From DATBAK01 sp038240075 (lineage in GTDB: Bacteria; Actinomycetota; Acidimicrobiia; IMCC26256; PALSA-610), in the NCBI GenBank assembly GCA_038240075.1, contig JBBSEC010000002.1, positions 32,550 through 96,549 on the forward strand: DNA of 64,000 nt, read 5' to 3'. A program made the translations under genes and the position numbers. Below are positions 28,102 to 36,722 of this stretch, one piece after another. The notes under the pieces were generated by a model. It was not told where the DNA came from and made no database searches. It saw only the letters and a list, made by a program, of their open reading frames with translations. How positions within the stretch are numbered: the first letter of the stretch is position 1; each line of letters opens with the position of its first letter.

Positions 28102-29733
28102 ATGACGTTCGATCGCGCCGAAGGGGTCAGGCGCCTCGCCGCCGAGCCGTTCGACGTCGTCGTCATCGGCGGCGGCATCACCGGCGTGGGCTGCGCGCTC
28201 GACGCCGCCAGCCGCGGCCTGCGGACCGCGCTGGTCGAGCGCTACGACTTCGCGTCGGGGACGTCGTCGAAATCGTCGAAGCTCGTCCACGGCGGCCTGC
28301 GCTACCTGCAGCAGCGCGAGATCCGGCTCGTCTACGAAGCCCTCGCCGAGCGTCAGGTGCTCCGCCGCATCGCACCGCACCTCGTGCGGGTGCAACCGTT
28401 CCTGCTTCCGGTCTTCACATCCGACGGGTTGATCAACCGCCGTCTCGCTCGTGCCCTCGGCACCGCGATGTGGATGTACGACATGACCGGCGGGTTGCGC
28501 ATCGGGAAGCTGCACCGGCGCATCTCCAAGGAGAAGGCGGTCGCGCACATGCCGACGCTGCGGGAGTCCCGCCTCGCGTCGGCGTACATCTACTACGACG
28601 CGCGCGCCGACGACGCCCGGCTCACGCTCACGATCGCCCGGACCGCGGCCGAGAACGGCGCGGCGGTGGTGAACGATGCGGCTGTCGTCGGCTTCGACAA
28701 GGACGCGTCGGGACACGTGCAGGGCGTCCGGGTCGTCATCGACGGCAACGAGATTCTCGTCCGGGCGCGCACGGTCGTGAACGCGACCGGCGTGTGGTCC
28801 GACAACGTGCGGGCCCTCGACGAAGGCCGGCACCCCGACTCCATCCGGCCCGCCAAGGGTGTGCACATCACCGTGCCGTGGGCAAAGGTCCGCAACGACA
28901 TCGCCGCGGTGATCCCGGTGCCGAAGGACCGGCGCTCGGTGTTCGTCGTGCCGTGGGGCGACTTCACGTACATCGGCACCACCGACACCGACTACGACGG
29001 CACCCTCGACGACCCGCAGTGCACTCCCGACGACATCGCGTATTTGCTGCGCGCGATCAACGGCGCCGTGACGACCCCGCTCACCGAGTCCGACATCCTC
29101 GGCACCTGGGCCGGTCTGCGCCCGCTGGTGAAGGATGCCGGCAGCGAACGCACGGCCGACCTGTCGCGACGCCACTCGGTCACCACGTCGAAGAGCGGTG
29201 TCGTCACCGTGACCGGCGGCAAGCTCACGACCTACCGGCGGATGGCGTCCGACACCATCGACACCGTGGTCGCGGCGCTCGGCGTCAAAGGTCGCAGCCG
29301 AACCGCTCGCCTCCGGCTCTCCGGAGCGAAGGACTGGGACGCCGGTGAGGCCGAGGGCGCGCCGTCGCACCTGGCGAGCCGCTACGGGAGCAACCGCGAC
29401 GCGATCCGCCGCCTGATCGCGGAACGGCCGGAGCTGGCGGACCCGATCGTGCCGGGGCTCGAATATTCGAAGGCCGAGGTGGTCTACGCCGCGAGCAACG
29501 AGATGGCACGGAGCGTCGACGACGTGCTGGCCCGCCGCACCCGCGCGCGACTGCTCGCGCGCGACGCGTCGGCGGAGGCCGCGGCCGAGGTGGCGCGCCT
29601 CATCGCCCCGATCCTCGGATGGAGCACCGAAGACCAGGAGGCGTCGACGGCGGCGTACCGCGCCCTCGTCGACGCGGAACGCACCGCTGCACACCTCCCC
29701 GAGACCGCGCTCGACGCGGCCCTCGGCGCGTAA
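28102..29733 (+). CDS. glpD: Glycerol-3-phosphate dehydrogenase (FAD, quinone-linked)
   Basis: Oxidises sn-glycerol 3-phosphate to dihydroxyacetone phosphate at the membrane, feeding electrons to quinone. The 543-residue protein has the FAD fold VVVIGGGITGVGCALDAA, the family signature SSKSSKLVHGGLRYLQ and VTGGKLTTYRRMA, and a C-terminal helical domain (about 385-540). ATG 28102. It opens a three-gene glycerol-type cluster with an ADPS-like flavoprotein and an FGGY kinase. Confidence 0.95.
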   Translation: MTFDRAEGVRRLAAEPFDVVVIGGGITGVGCALDAASRGLRTALVERYDFASGTSSKSSKLVHGGLRYLQQREIRLVYEALAERQVLRRIAPHLVRVQPFLLPVFTSDGLINRRLARALGTAMWMYDMTGGLRIGKLHRRISKEKAVAHMPTLRESRLASAYIYYDARADDARLTLTIARTAAENGAAVVNDAAVVGFDKDASGHVQGVRVVIDGNEILVRARTVVNATGVWSDNVRALDEGRHPDSIRPAKGVHITVPWAKVRNDIAAVIPVPKDRRSVFVVPWGDFTYIGTTDTDYDGTLDDPQCTPDDIAYLLRAINGAVTTPLTESDILGTWAGLRPLVKDAGSERTADLSRRHSVTTSKSGVVTVTGGKLTTYRRMASDTIDTVVAALGVKGRSRTARLRLSGAKDWDAGEAEGAPSHLASRYGSNRDAIRRLIAERPELADPIVPGLEYSKAEVVYAASNEMARSVDDVLARRTRARLLARDASAEAAAEVARLIAPILGWSTEDQEASTAAYRALVDAERTAAHLPETALDAALGA

Positions 29734-29778
29734 CGATCCCGCCCGGCCCGCCCGACCCCCGCGACGAGAGGCACCGCA

Positions 29779-31281
29779 TTGCCGTTCACTCCCGAGCGCG
29801 GTGCACCCACTCCTCCGATCGCGCTCGCCGACGCGGCGACCACCACCGCACGGCTCGCCGGCACTCACGTCGAGGTGACCGACGCGCTCCTCGCGCGGCT
29901 GCGCGACGCGTGCGCGGCGGTCAGCACCGACGCGGCGACGCTGAGCGAGTCGAGTCGCGATTGGTGGCCGCTCGCAATGCACTGGGCGCTCGGTGCTGAG
30001 GTGCCCACGCGCGCAGGCGCCGTGGTCACCCCGAGCGGCGTCGACGAGGTCGCCGCGGCCCTTCGCGTGTGCGCCGACGCCGGAGTGCCCGTCACCGTCG
30101 CCGCGGGCCGCAGCGGGGTGTGCGGCGCGAGCATTCCGGTCCACGGTGGTGTGGTGCTCGACCTCTGCGGGCTCGAGGGCATCGTCGACGTCGATCACAC
30201 GTCGATGGTCGTCGACGTGCGCGCCGGCACCTTTGGCGATGTCTTCGAGGACACGCTGCGCGCCGACCACTCCGTCACCTGCGGTCACTGGCCGCAATCG
30301 ATCGCGCTGTCGACGGTTGGCGGTTGGCTCGCGTGCCGGGGCGCCGGCCAGCTCTCGACGCGCTACGGCAAGATCGAGGACATCGTCACGGGGCTCGATG
30401 TCGTGCTGGCCGACGGTCGCGTGATCCATACGGGTGGCGCACCGCGCGCTGCCGTCGGCCCCGACCTCACTCAGCTGTTCGTCGGTTCCGAAGGCACGCT
30501 CGGTGTCATCACGGGCGCGCGCCTGCGGGTCCGTCCGGTGCCGCCGGCGCAACAGCGCGCGGCATACGGCTTCGCGTCGTTCACCGACGGCCTCGACGCG
30601 TGCCGGCGCATCCTCCAGCGCGGCGGCACGCCGGCCGTGATCCGCCTCTACGACAGCATCGAGGCCGACCGCAGCTACAAGACCGGCGAGCGGGCCGTGC
30701 TGCTCGTGCTCGACGAGGCCGATGCGGGGCTCGTCGCCGCGACGATGGCCATCGTCGCCGAGGAGTGCGCGGCCGCCGAACCGCTCGATGACGGTCTGCT
30801 CGACCAGTGGCTCGAGCACCGCAACGACGTCTCCGCGCTCGAGGCGCTCACGCGTCGCGGCATCGTCGTCGACACGATGGAGATCGCGGGCCGGTGGCGC
30901 GACCTGCCGCGCATCTACGAGCGGACGCGTGATGCGATCCTCGGCGTCGAGGGTGCGATGGTCGCGTCGGCGCACCAGTCGCACTCGTACCTCGACGGCG
31001 CGTGCCTCTACTTCACGTTCGCGGGCAACCCCGGCGAGAGTTCGGTCGACGATCTGTACCGCGCGATCTGGGATGCCGGGACGCGCGCCGTGCTCGCCGA
31101 GGGCGGCGCGCTCAGCCACCACCACGGCATCGGGCTCAACCGGGCGCGGTTCGTCCGCGAGGCGCTCGGCGACGCGTTCGACGTGCTCGCGGCGGTGAAG
31201 CAGTCGCTCGACCCGAAGGGCATCCTCAACCCCGGCAAGCTCGGCCTCCCCGACCCGTGGGGCGGCCCCGCATGGCCGTGA
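29779..31281 (+). CDS. FAD-linked oxidase resembling alkyl-dihydroxyacetonephosphate synthase
   Basis: A 500-residue flavoprotein of the VAO/PCMH family. Seen: the FAD-binding stretch VTVAAGRSGVCGASIP, YGKIEDIVTGLDVVLADG, LFVGSEGTLGVIT, and near the C-terminus SHSYLDGACLYFTFAG followed by GGALSHHHGIGLNR. The triple histidine and the order of these motifs match alkyl-DHAP synthase, which replaces an acyl by an alkyl chain in ether lipid synthesis; a glycolate/lactate dehydrogenase is the alternative. TTG 29779 has GAGAGG 7 nt upstream. It sits between glpD and a kinase, which fits a three-carbon phosphate substrate. Confidence 0.8.
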   Translation: MPFTPERGAPTPPIALADAATTTARLAGTHVEVTDALLARLRDACAAVSTDAATLSESSRDWWPLAMHWALGAEVPTRAGAVVTPSGVDEVAAALRVCADAGVPVTVAAGRSGVCGASIPVHGGVVLDLCGLEGIVDVDHTSMVVDVRAGTFGDVFEDTLRADHSVTCGHWPQSIALSTVGGWLACRGAGQLSTRYGKIEDIVTGLDVVLADGRVIHTGGAPRAAVGPDLTQLFVGSEGTLGVITGARLRVRPVPPAQQRAAYGFASFTDGLDACRRILQRGGTPAVIRLYDSIEADRSYKTGERAVLLVLDEADAGLVAATMAIVAEECAAAEPLDDGLLDQWLEHRNDVSALEALTRRGIVVDTMEIAGRWRDLPRIYERTRDAILGVEGAMVASAHQSHSYLDGACLYFTFAGNPGESSVDDLYRAIWDAGTRAVLAEGGALSHHHGIGLNRARFVREALGDAFDVLAAVKQSLDPKGILNPGKLGLPDPWGGPAWP

Positions 31282-31306
31282 GCACCGCGGCGCGACCGTG
31301 TGCCCG

Positions 31307-32749
31307 ATGAGGGTTCTCGTTCTCGACATCGGGACGAGCAGCGTGCGCGCGTCGGTACTGCGCGACGACTCGAGCGTCGCGTTCGAGGTGGCCCGCGAGC
31401 TGCTGCCCGATTCACCCGCCGACGGCCTCGTCGAGTTCGACGCCGAGGCACTGGCCGCCTGCGCGCACACCTTGGCCGAGACCGCGATCGCCGCGGCCGG
31501 GCCTGTCGACGGCGTCGGTATCTGCAACCAGCGCGCGTCGACGGTGGTCTGGGACCGGTCGACCGGTGAAGCCGTCGGGCCCGCGCTCGGATGGCAGGAC
31601 CTGCGCACGATCGGTCAGTGCCTCGCCCTGCGCGGGCAGGGGCTGCAGCTCGCGCCGAACCAGTCGGCGACCAAGCTGCAGTGGCTCGTCGAGCAGTACG
31701 ACAGCGCCGGCGCGCGCGACCTCTGCTTCGGCACGGTCGACACCTGGGTCGCATGGAAGCTCTCGGGCGGCGAGGTGTTCGTCACCGATCCCGGCAACGC
31801 CGGAGTGACCGGGCTCGCCGCGCGCGGCATCGCCACATGGGACGAGTCGATCATCGCCACGCTCGGAGTCGGACGGGTCGCGTTTCCGACCATCGTCGAC
31901 TCGGCCGGCATCACCGGCGCCGCGAGCACGCTGCCAGGCGCGCCGCCGTTCGCCGCGATCGTCGGAGACCAACAGGCGTCGCTCGCGGGCCAGGCGTGTG
32001 TCCGCGCCGGCGACGCCAAGATCACGTTCGGCACCGGCGGGATGCTCGACGTCAACCTCGGCGACCGGCCGCCCGACTTCGAGCGTCGTGCGCCGTCGGG
32101 CACGTTTCCGATCGTCGCGTGGCGCGTCGCCGGGCACACGACGTGGGGTGCGGAAGCGGTGATGCTCGCAGCCGGCACGAACATCCAGTGGCTGCGCGAC
32201 GATCTCGGGCTCGTCGCGAGCGCCGAAGAGACCCACGAAGTCGCGGCGTCGTGCGCGGATTCGGGGGGCGTGTGGTTCGTGCCCGCGCCGCTCGGACTCG
32301 GTACTCCCCAGTGGGACTACGGAGCCCGTAGCGCCTTCTTCGGACTCACGCGCGGAAGCGGACGCGCCGAGGTCGTGCGCGCGGTGCTCGAAGGCATCGC
32401 GCACCGCGGCGCCGACCTCGTGGAAGCCGCCGAACGCGACACGGCCGCGTCGATCGCGGTGCTGCGCATCGACGGCGGCATGAGCGACAACCCCACGTTC
32501 GTCCAGGCGCTCGCCGACGCGTCCGGTCGTACGGTCGAGATCTCGCCGGTGCGCGACGCGACGACGCGCGGAACCGGGCTCCTTGCCCTCGTCGGCCTCG
32601 GAGGCTTCGGCGCCATCGACGCGTTGGCCGACACCTGGCGGCCCCGGACGCGGGTCGAGCCGCAGCGGAGCCTCAATCGCGATCGCTGGCGCGAAGCTTC
32701 TGCCCGCGCCGGCCACTGGATCCCGGAGTTGTCGAGCATCGACCTGTAG
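31307..32749 (+). CDS. FGGY-family kinase, glycerol kinase-like
   Basis: Sugar/polyol kinase of 480 residues. The ATP-fold phosphate-1 motif VLVLDIGTSSVRASVL starts the protein, the substrate-side GICNQRASTVVWDRSTG and IVGDQQASLAGQ match glycerol kinases, and the adenosine motif IDGGMSDNPTFVQALAD is intact. ATG 31307; an in-frame GTG at 31298 is an alternative. It lies 25 nt after the ADPS-like gene. With glpD upstream the likely reaction is glycerol to glycerol 3-phosphate, but another polyol is possible because the protein is shorter and more diverged than classic GlpK. Confidence 0.87.
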   Translation: MRVLVLDIGTSSVRASVLRDDSSVAFEVARELLPDSPADGLVEFDAEALAACAHTLAETAIAAAGPVDGVGICNQRASTVVWDRSTGEAVGPALGWQDLRTIGQCLALRGQGLQLAPNQSATKLQWLVEQYDSAGARDLCFGTVDTWVAWKLSGGEVFVTDPGNAGVTGLAARGIATWDESIIATLGVGRVAFPTIVDSAGITGAASTLPGAPPFAAIVGDQQASLAGQACVRAGDAKITFGTGGMLDVNLGDRPPDFERRAPSGTFPIVAWRVAGHTTWGAEAVMLAAGTNIQWLRDDLGLVASAEETHEVAASCADSGGVWFVPAPLGLGTPQWDYGARSAFFGLTRGSGRAEVVRAVLEGIAHRGADLVEAAERDTAASIAVLRIDGGMSDNPTFVQALADASGRTVEISPVRDATTRGTGLLALVGLGGFGAIDALADTWRPRTRVEPQRSLNRDRWREASARAGHWIPELSSIDL

Positions 32750-32799
32750 CACGAAGATGCCCCGGCAGTTCCGCCCGCAGCCCCAAGGAGCCGTGCGAG

Positions 32800-33906
32800 A
32801 TGGGTATGAAGTTCGCGCTCTTCTACGAGATCCCCGTCGCCCGACCGTGGGACCCGGAGAGCGAGCACCGCGCGTACAAGAACACGCTCGAGCAGGCCAT
32901 CCTCGGCGACCGCCTCGGCTTCCACAGCATGTGGACGGTCGAGCACCACTTCCTCGAGGAGTACTCGCACTGCTCCAACCCGGAGATCCTCTACGGCGCG
33001 ATCGCCGCGCGCACCGAGAACATTCGCCTCGGTTACGGCGTGCGGCTCCTCCCGAAGCCGTACAACCACCCGATCCGTACCGCGGAGTCGGTTGCGGTGC
33101 TCGACCTCATCTCCGACGGGCGCGTCGAGTTCGGCACGGGACGTTCGTCGACGCGCGCCGAGCTCGAGGGCTTCAACGTCAGCCCGCACGAGACGCGCGC
33201 GATGTGGAGCGAGGCACTGCATCACATCGTCGGCGCGTGGACAGAGGAGTACTACCAAGCCGACGGGAAGTACTGGCAGATGGGCGCGCCCCGGCGCGTG
33301 CAGCCGAAGCCGTTGCAGCGGCCGCATCCGCCGATCTGGGGTGCGACGAGCAGCCCCGACGGGCACACCGAGATCGGCAAGCACGGCATCGGTCTCTGCT
33401 CGTTCACCGTCGGCGTGCCGCCCGAAGAGCTCGGTGAGCGGCTCGCGTTGTACCGCGCCGGGCTCGCGCAGTGCGCGACACCCGTGGGGAAGTTCGTGAA
33501 CGACCAGGCCGCGACGTTCACGATGGTGCACTGCGCGCCCACCAACGAGCAGGCCGCCGAAGACGCGGCCGAATCGTTCGTCTGGTACGTGAAGCACGGC
33601 GCCGCGCTCATTGGTTCGGTCGCGGAGCTGCTCGAGGGCACCGACCTCGGCACGTACCAGTACGCGGCCGCGCCGCTGCAGATGGAGCGCGACGGCCTCT
33701 TCGAGCACATCACGTTCCCGTTCCTGCGTGATTCGGGCTCCGCCGTCGTCGGCGATCCCGACCAGTGCATCGCCGCGGCCAAGCGCTACGAGGCGATCGG
33801 CTGCGACCTCCTGCTCTGCCTGGTGAACCCCTACAAGATCCCGCACGACAAAGTCATGGAATCGATCGAGCTCCTCGGCAAGCACGTCCTCCCGGCCTTC
33901 GACTAA
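32800..33906 (+). CDS. Luciferase-like (LLM) flavin-dependent monooxygenase
   Basis: A 368-residue luciferase-fold protein. Seen: MKFALFYEIPVARPW, HSMWTVEHHFLEEYSHCSNP (His pair typical of LLM), the LGYGVRLLPKPYNHPIRTAE strand and VLDLISDGRVEFGTGRSSTR. This subgroup usually uses FMN and a reductase; the substrate is unknown. ATG 32800, with AAGGAG upstream. It follows the kinase by 50 nt and ends just before the repeat element at 33930. Confidence 0.85.
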   Translation: MGMKFALFYEIPVARPWDPESEHRAYKNTLEQAILGDRLGFHSMWTVEHHFLEEYSHCSNPEILYGAIAARTENIRLGYGVRLLPKPYNHPIRTAESVAVLDLISDGRVEFGTGRSSTRAELEGFNVSPHETRAMWSEALHHIVGAWTEEYYQADGKYWQMGAPRRVQPKPLQRPHPPIWGATSSPDGHTEIGKHGIGLCSFTVGVPPEELGERLALYRAGLAQCATPVGKFVNDQAATFTMVHCAPTNEQAAEDAAESFVWYVKHGAALIGSVAELLEGTDLGTYQYAAAPLQMERDGLFEHITFPFLRDSGSAVVGDPDQCIAAAKRYEAIGCDLLLCLVNPYKIPHDKVMESIELLGKHVLPAFD

Positions 33907-33929
33907 CGCACGGTTCCCGCTGCCATTTC

Positions 33930-34025
33930 CCCTCGGTTGCATCGGTTCACGGCCCTTTGATGGACCGTGGGTGCCGCCAGGGGGCATTGGATGTCCAACG
34001 AACGACCGATCGCGAGGATTTCGCG
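33930..34025 (+). repeat. Copy A of a 96-bp inverted repeat carrying a gene leader and first codons
   Basis: This segment matches the reverse complement of 61805-61900. Positions 33940-34009 (70 nt) are identical to 61821-61890; the flanks to 33930 and 34025 carry only a few mismatches. At copy B the segment is the leader, ribosome site and first codons of the AbiEi/DUF559-type gene. Here the same leader runs into a stop after 12 codons. Either a mobile leader cassette or the relic of a deleted paralogue is possible. Confidence 0.9.
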
Positions 34026-34029
34026 CTGA
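33991..34029 (+). pseudogene. 12-codon relic of an AbiEi/DUF559-type gene
   Basis: ATG 33991 opens MSNERPIARISR then TGA at 34027. The intact gene at 60919-61839 begins MSNERPTGTISRL. Homology ends at about 34025, a few bases before the stop, and no further matching codons follow; the next 8 nt run into the stop of a minus-strand gene. The reading is seen; that it is the remnant of a deleted gene is inferred. Confidence 0.6.
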
Positions 34030-34033
34030 CGCG

Positions 34034-34426
34034 TTAGTCGTTGGCGGCGGCGGCTTCGCGGGCGTCGGCGAGGTCGCGGGCGATCTTGATGCCGACGAGC
34101 GCGGAGCCGAGCGCGGCCGGGCCGACCAGGCGTCCGCGCAGTGGCAGTCCGGGGACGGTCAACGTGACGATGCCGTCGACGGCGTCGGCGACCGCGCCCA
34201 TGCCGACCCACTCCGCGTCCTGCGTTCGCTCCTTCACCGAGGTCAACGCGCCGACGCCGAGCACGAGATCGCGCACGCCGACCATCCGGAGCAGCGCGCG
34301 CGTGCGGGGCGAGCTCTCACCGAACCACAGCCACGCCGCGAGGCCTGGAAGGAACACGAGGATCATCCCGACAACGGCACGGCTGCGCGCCAGGATGAGC
34401 GCGCTCTGGCGAGGTTCGAAGTCCAT
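34034..34426 (-). CDS. Small predicted membrane protein (DUF4267-like)
   Basis: A 130-residue protein with about four short hydrophobic segments (near 17-37, 50-62, 75-95, 100-118) and the pattern ARSRAVVGMILVFLPGLAAWLWFG, then VRDLVLGVGAL. Such small four-helix proteins are common in actinobacteria and unassigned. ATG 34426 overlaps the upstream gene's stop as TGATG, so it is translationally coupled as the last gene of the minus operon 34034-36687. Confidence 0.7.
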   Translation of the reverse strand: MDFEPRQSALILARSRAVVGMILVFLPGLAAWLWFGESSPRTRALLRMVGVRDLVLGVGALTSVKERTQDAEWVGMGAVADAVDGIVTLTVPGLPLRGRLVGPAALGSALVGIKIARDLADAREAAAAND

Positions 34427-35211
34427 CACGTGATCTTCGCACGCGGCTGCGAAATCGACTCCATCCAGCCGATGCCTCGCCGCTCACCGGTCGTCACCGG
34501 CCCGAGTCCCCGCAGCAGACGGAGCTCGGAATACCGGATCACGGCGGTGGAGGTCACGGCGAACGCGACGGGCACGTCTCCGTCGTGGAGCTCCTGCACC
34601 ACCCCGCCGACCCACCGGGCGCCCGCACCACCCCCACCCGAAGTGTGGCTCGACTCCCACGATCCGTCGTCCCACGCGATCGTCGACCGGGTGTGTCCGG
34701 CGAGCGCGTCGAAGGGTCCGGTGGCGTGTTCGAAGCGAGCGACGGTCTCGAGCGGTATGCGGTCGCGGCCGAGCAGCACCTCGCCGCGCGCGACGCCCGG
34801 CTGCTCCTCGCGGATCACGCCGCCGAGATCAGACACGAACGGTTCGCCGGTGAGCTCCCATTCGAAGTCGAATCCGAGCGCGACGCGTTCGCCGATCTCA
34901 TCGCGCAACGACTCGTTCGACGGGTCGAGCGCCACGCCGAAAGCCTCGAGTCCGATACTCCAGTGCTCACCCCGCGTCTCGCAGACGAGCTCCGACCACA
35001 GCGAGTCGGCGCGGATCTCAAGCGCCCGTCCGCGCGGCAACGTGACTTCGTGGTCGCGCACGACCACGGGCCCCGTACCCGGCCGCAACAGGTACGCCCA
35101 GTACCACGCAACCCGTTCCGCACGATGCAACGCGAGCCGGACGAAGCCGCCGTTGCCGTCGGCCGTGCCCCATTCGAACCCCCAGGCCTCGTCGCGACCC
35201 GGATCGGTCAC
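34426..35211 (-). CDS. Unrecognised protein, strand-rich, in the phosphohistidine-domain operon
   Basis: A 261-residue soluble protein with alternating hydrophobic and charged residues and many Trp/Gly (WGFEWGTADGNGGFVRLALH, WYWAYLLRPG), which suggests a beta-sandwich of about 12 strands, perhaps lipocalin- or DUF7064-like. No catalytic motif is obvious. GTG 35211 overlaps the stop of the 375-residue gene by 4 nt (GTGA), and its own stop overlaps the next start. It is therefore tightly tied to this operon. Confidence 0.65.
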   Translation of the reverse strand: MTDPGRDEAWGFEWGTADGNGGFVRLALHRAERVAWYWAYLLRPGTGPVVVRDHEVTLPRGRALEIRADSLWSELVCETRGEHWSIGLEAFGVALDPSNESLRDEIGERVALGFDFEWELTGEPFVSDLGGVIREEQPGVARGEVLLGRDRIPLETVARFEHATGPFDALAGHTRSTIAWDDGSWESSHTSGGGGAGARWVGGVVQELHDGDVPVAFAVTSTAVIRYSELRLLRGLGPVTTGERRGIGWMESISQPRAKIT

Positions 35212-36335
35212 GGGATCGGCGGGTAGTAGACCGACGCGTCGCTCGTGATCTCCGGCGTCGACTCGAACAACTCGAGCAGCGGGTAGAGATCGACGCTGTC
35301 GCGCGGGACCGTCCAGTCGAGCTGGTCGGCGACGCCCGCGGCCTCCGCGAAGGGCCGCAGAAACGAGAAGTAGACGTACGCGCCGGCGTCGAGCTTCTCG
35401 TGACGGCTCATGCCCGCGATCTGCCGGTAGAGGAGACGTTGCGCGCGCTTCACCGCGTCGCCGAGCGCGAGCGCGTCGGGTTCGGCGATCGGCACCGGGC
35501 GCCCACTGGTGGGATCGAACAAGCCGAACGCGACGAGCCGATCGAGGTAGTCAGCCGGTTGGGTGACGGACGTGCCGAAGTCGGTGACGTGGAAGTCGAC
35601 GCCTTCGAGCACGAACGCCGCGAGGACCGTCGAGTACGGAAGCTCCGACGCCACCGCATGGCTCCAGGTGAAGTCGGACGGTCCGAACCGGTTGAACGAG
35701 CGGAGCAACAGGACGCGCCCGTCGGGCAGCGGGTACGGACCGGTGTCCTGATAGCCCGCACGCGTGTCGAAGTAGAGCAGGAAGAGATACGACGTGAGCA
35801 GCGCGTTCAGGCGCGAGAGCCGGCCTCGCTGCTCGTCGTCGCGCACGGGAGCGCACCCCGCGACGAGCTCATCGACATACTCCGAATACGGCGTGACGCG
35901 ACCAGCGGCGTCGGCCGCCTGCAGCGTTCCGTCGGCGCGAAACGCCGCCGCCGCGCGCTTCCAGAAATCGAACACGGTGGCCGTGCGCGCGAGATCGGCG
36001 TCGAAGTCGAGCAGGCCACCGCCCGCGAGCACCGATCGACCCACGAGGTAGATGTTCGCGATCGACCAGAGATGAACGGTGTCGATCTGGTTGCCGAGCT
36101 GCCGCCCCCGCGCGCCGAGCTCCTCGGGCGCGGTCGCCGCGGCGATCTCGGTCATGAGCTCCGGATGCCGGCGATAGCACTCGACGCCCGAGATCAGGAT
36201 GTACGCCGTCACCGGGATCAACGCGGACTCGAGTGCCGTGCGCTGCACCGTGAGCCCGTGCGCGATCTCGCCGTGATAGCGCAACATCGCGTTGACCGAG
36301 TCTTTGTCCCAGCCCGCGGGCGTCGGGAGGGTCAC
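35208..36335 (-). CDS. Unrecognised 375-residue mainly helical protein
   Basis: Mostly helical and soluble, with the N-terminus TLPTPAGWDKDSVNAMLRYH and Tyr/Phe-rich helices (RLNALLTSYLFLLYFDTRAG). I see no nucleotide-binding or metal motif. It starts 4 nt after the stop of the PEP-utiliser domain gene, so the two are probably co-translated and could form a complex. Family not recognised. The sequence is clean, with no frameshift and normal codon bias. Confidence 0.65.
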   Translation of the reverse strand: MTLPTPAGWDKDSVNAMLRYHGEIAHGLTVQRTALESALIPVTAYILISGVECYRRHPELMTEIAAATAPEELGARGRQLGNQIDTVHLWSIANIYLVGRSVLAGGGLLDFDADLARTATVFDFWKRAAAAFRADGTLQAADAAGRVTPYSEYVDELVAGCAPVRDDEQRGRLSRLNALLTSYLFLLYFDTRAGYQDTGPYPLPDGRVLLLRSFNRFGPSDFTWSHAVASELPYSTVLAAFVLEGVDFHVTDFGTSVTQPADYLDRLVAFGLFDPTSGRPVPIAEPDALALGDAVKRAQRLLYRQIAGMSRHEKLDAGAYVYFSFLRPFAEAAGVADQLDWTVPRDSVDLYPLLELFESTPEITSDASVYYPPIP

Positions 36336-36339
36336 GGGG

Positions 36340-36687
36340 TCACGGCATCCGCACGACGCCGGGATCGACCGTGCAGTCGACCTCGACGACCGCGTCGTCG
36401 TCGGGATCGAACGCGAGCGCGACGCCCATCAGGCACGGCACGCGGTACTCGCGACTCACGATGCCGATATGGCTCATCGTCGTTCCCGAGAGGCACACCA
36501 CCGCGGTGAGGTCATCGAAGATGGGGGCGAGGAAGGTCGCGCCGGCGTCGGCCACGCACGCGATCACGCCCTCGGCCGAGTCGTCGAGCAGCGCGATGAC
36601 GTCGTCGGGGCTCGACAGCCGCCGCCAATGCCCGCGCACCGGCGGGGCTTCGAACACGCGGGTTCCGGTACCGATCTGCTCGCTCAC
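36340..36687 (-). CDS. Stand-alone PEP-utiliser mobile (phosphohistidine) domain
   Basis: A 115-residue protein that consists of just the swivelling phosphohistidine domain of PEP synthase/PPDK-type enzymes. The signature is CLSGTTMSHIGIVSREYRVP, with His73 in the TMSH position as the predicted phospho-carrier, then CLMGV. In full enzymes this domain shuttles phosphate between an ATP-grasp and a PEP domain; neither is encoded next to it. It is the first gene of a four-gene minus operon and is 35 nt from a divergent gene. Its partners may be elsewhere, or the neighbours may be new ones. Confidence 0.8.
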   Translation of the reverse strand: MSEQIGTGTRVFEAPPVRGHWRRLSSPDDVIALLDDSAEGVIACVADAGATFLAPIFDDLTAVVCLSGTTMSHIGIVSREYRVPCLMGVALAFDPDDDAVVEVDCTVDPGVVRMP

Positions 36688-36722
36688 GGATTGGGGAGCC
36701 TACGCCGCGTACCATCAGGCGC

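Noticed and set aside
28057..31608. An open frame of more than 1100 codons on the minus strand opposite glpD and the ADPS-like gene
   Set aside because: It spans three recognisable plus-strand genes and translates to Arg/Asp-rich sequence with no known domain; a codon-bias shadow.
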